Source: Maylandia zebra
Lineage: Eukaryota; Chordata; Actinopteri; Cichliformes; Cichlidae
Assembly (NCBI RefSeq): GCF_041146795.1
Contig: NC_135168.1
Location: 38,828,370-38,892,369, forward strand
Direction: 5' to 3'
DNA: 64,000 nucleotides
A program made the translations under genes and the position numbers. Each line of letters begins with the position of its first letter. The stretch's first letter is position 1. This document shows, piece after piece, positions 61,766-64,000 of this stretch. Under the pieces are notes generated by a model. That model was not told the origin of the DNA and ran no database searches. It saw nothing but the letters and a program-made list of their open reading frames with translations.

Positions 61766-64000
61766 TGAAGGCAAGCTGCTTTAATTCTTTAGTCAACTTT
61801 AATCAACACTTTATCAGCAGTTTTGTTAAATGAAAGCTTAAATGAATGCTGATATATGACAAGAAGTTGACATCAAGGCACACATTGATAACACTTACCG
61901 AGTAAGGGTGAGCGAGCAGAAATTCAGATCTGTGACGCGAAGTGCGCAGAAAGACGTCATTTAAAGAGCAATCAAACTTAGTTTCTAAGTAAAAAATTGA
62001 TGCTAAACCTTCTTCTCACTTCACAGTTTCTTGTAAATATGAATTTGATTTATTGCGTATCACTTCTTAATTTCGCATGTCTACATTTGAGAAACTGTCC
62101 CAATCAGCGGACTCTCTTCCAGTAAGGAGACACACTCAGTGCTTTACATGTGTAAAACACTTGTTTTTTTTAAATGTCATTTGTTTTTCAAGAGCACACC
62201 GTGGTGATTTTTTCTACTGCTTCTCTCAGATAGGCAGTGCAATAGGGGAATAACTCAACAGTAATTTAGAGAGCATTAATAGCAGTGACTAAAGGTGTCT
62301 GTGGGTATGCTTCCAACGCTCAGAAATGCACACTTACATCAGGGGTAAATGGAAGGAGGCAAAAAAGACGGCACAAGAAAGAACAATTGCGGTAAATAAA
62401 AAAAATTACTTTATCAAAAGTGATTTTAGTTAGTCACTATAAAATCTTTAACCTTCAACAGAGCGAGTGTTTGTGGGGGTGTATGAGAAAGCTCTGTTAT
62501 CTTTTCTCTTTCCTCACCTCAGACTGTGAAGAAAAACATCTATTCACATCATCTTCCCACACAGCACCAACCTCTGCTATTCCATCAAAGCGGAAATATA
62601 ATTAATGACGTTATTGTCATGTATAGCTTGCACTTGGATGCCAATCGCACACACTGAGATGTCAGGCAGCATCATAATCCCCCTCATGTTGGCAGCACTG
62701 CTAGGGGTGAATGGGTCTGTTTGTGTTTAGCCTGCCCAGAGCAGAGCCCCTTCAGTGGGATAGAGGATCAGCCATTTTTTCTTGTGGCCCTGTGGCTCTG
62801 GGATCAGCAGGGTGCAAGGAATTACACGACCACATACAGGGAAATGTGCTGGCCGCTCAACGACATTCAGTTTCTATTTTTTCCTCTAGATATGTCAAGT
62901 AACTTAAATTGACAAAAACAAACCACTTTCCTTGAAAATACTTGTAAAATCAGGCGAAGTCTCCTGAAAACCATTCACATAAGGGGATCTTCAGGGTTGC
63001 TTTGTTCCTTAGTTGTAATCAAACAAGAGGAGGATTATTTGATGTTTCAGCTGATATCTGTGTTCCCAGTTAAAGACAAAGCCGTGCAAACATCAAAGAT
63101 CCAAATTCAAGTTAGCTTCAATATTTAGCAAGGCTAAAAGGGATCGATGTGGAGTCTTGTTTGTCAAACAACTTCACAAATCTTTTCTGGGGTTTGTGGA
63201 CACAGTGGATTTCAGGGCATCATTACAATTGCGTCAACGCGTTGCTCCGGTACGTTTGTGGCTGATGCTTTCCGACATGTGTCACGTCTTGTGTGTAAAC
63301 CGATGCAGAAAGGATCGGTTGATGGAAGGTCATCGTGAAGCTCGAGGAATCCGAGTTGACAGCTTTGGTCCTGACATCACGTATCTGCCAGGGCTTCAGC
63401 ACACACTGTACTTACTGTATGTCTCAGTGGCTTCAGATTTAAAAAAAAAAAAAGAAAAGAAAAAAAGACCCATTCACAGTTATTTGATACAAACGTTTGC
63501 TTGCTGGTTTGCTTTATTAAAGAAAAGACCTGCAGCAGTTATGCAAATAAAAGAATTCTGACTAATACTTTGTGAGTAGGTAGCCATCTCTTTAGTTGAC
63601 TGAATGATTTCAACGCTGATTGTGTAAAATAGAGATTAAAACGAATGTCAAACAGTTCATTTTAATCTCTGTGAACTTAAGTTTGACCTGGTTTTTGCCT
63701 GTGGAGTAATACTTCTGCTCTTCTTTCTGCTAGAAAAAAGCACTCAAAGTATTTTCTTACTACAAGCCTCATTCACCATTCATACACGCACATTCATACG
63801 AGTCCTTTTATGTATGCTTAACCTAACATTTAAGGCCTTTACACAGATGATGGATGAAATTTGTGCGATAAAACATTTTTTCAGACTCACTTATTCATAA
63901 TGTAGACATTCACACCATCTGGGGAATTTTGCAGGATGGATTTGCACCATTTGTTTCAGATCACACTTGATATTTCCTGTGTTTATCATGCAAATTAACA

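Larger units (their letters stand above)
55860..64000. other. Upstream intergenic region with repeats only
   Basis: No coding exon was recognised on either strand. Contents are a TCAA repeat (56090-56111), (CA)34 (56311-56378), a tRNA-promoter-like dispersed repeat (58019-58312), (CTTT)23 (59077-59168) and a dead Tc1-like transposon (about 61040-61765). The longest frame (60024-60536, minus, 170 codons) is low-complexity and domain-free. 62-64 kb shows nothing recognisable. Confidence 0.55.

Overview
This is vertebrate nuclear DNA: intron-rich genes with GT/AG splice sites, long CA, CTTT and AAAT microsatellites, and many degraded transposons. The repeats are typical of ray-finned fish: tRNA-headed SINEs with the teleost core 'tgtccttgggcaagacactgaaccc', a Tc1-like relic and a hAT derivative. 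A percomorph is likely and a cichlid plausible, but the species cannot be fixed from the sequence.

Four protein-coding genes can be supported. Reading from low to high coordinates: (1) the first coding exon of a transmembrane collagen, best read as col23a1, on the minus strand at 20.4-20.7 kb; its remaining exons are not visible, so 1-20390 is most likely its first intron. (2) A complete LAMMER-type dual-specificity kinase, clk4, on the minus strand at 21.7-29.5 kb, with 12 coding exons resolved to the base and 508 aa. (3) tmem126a, an intronless 205-aa ORF for a mitochondrial membrane protein, on the plus strand at 32.3-33.0 kb. (4) A complete rasgef1c, a Ras-family exchange factor, on the minus strand with 13 coding exons at 36.1-42.5 kb, 486 aa, plus a 3' UTR reaching about 34.17 kb and a possible noncoding first exon near 55.4 kb. 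The col23a1-clk4 order and orientation match human 5q35, where RASGEF1C also lies; human TMEM126A lies on another chromosome (11q).

The clk4-tmem126a intergenic region (29.4-32.3 kb) is the most unusual part. A 162-bp segment covering the clk4 first exon and promoter is repeated almost exactly 650 bp away, with a 488-bp retroelement-like tail between the copies. Just beyond it is a second, 1.4-kb retroelement flanked by a 15-bp target-site duplication that carries a consensus splice donor.

The region from 42.5 to 64 kb is the putative first intron of rasgef1c and its upstream flank. It holds a cluster of mobile elements at 49.8-52.4 kb, including a hAT derivative with intact 8-bp target-site duplication and a BED-finger remnant, and a dead Tc1-like copy near 61 kb. 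I saw no prokaryotic features, CRISPR arrays, rRNA or convincing tRNA genes, and nothing I would call a new multi-gene system.
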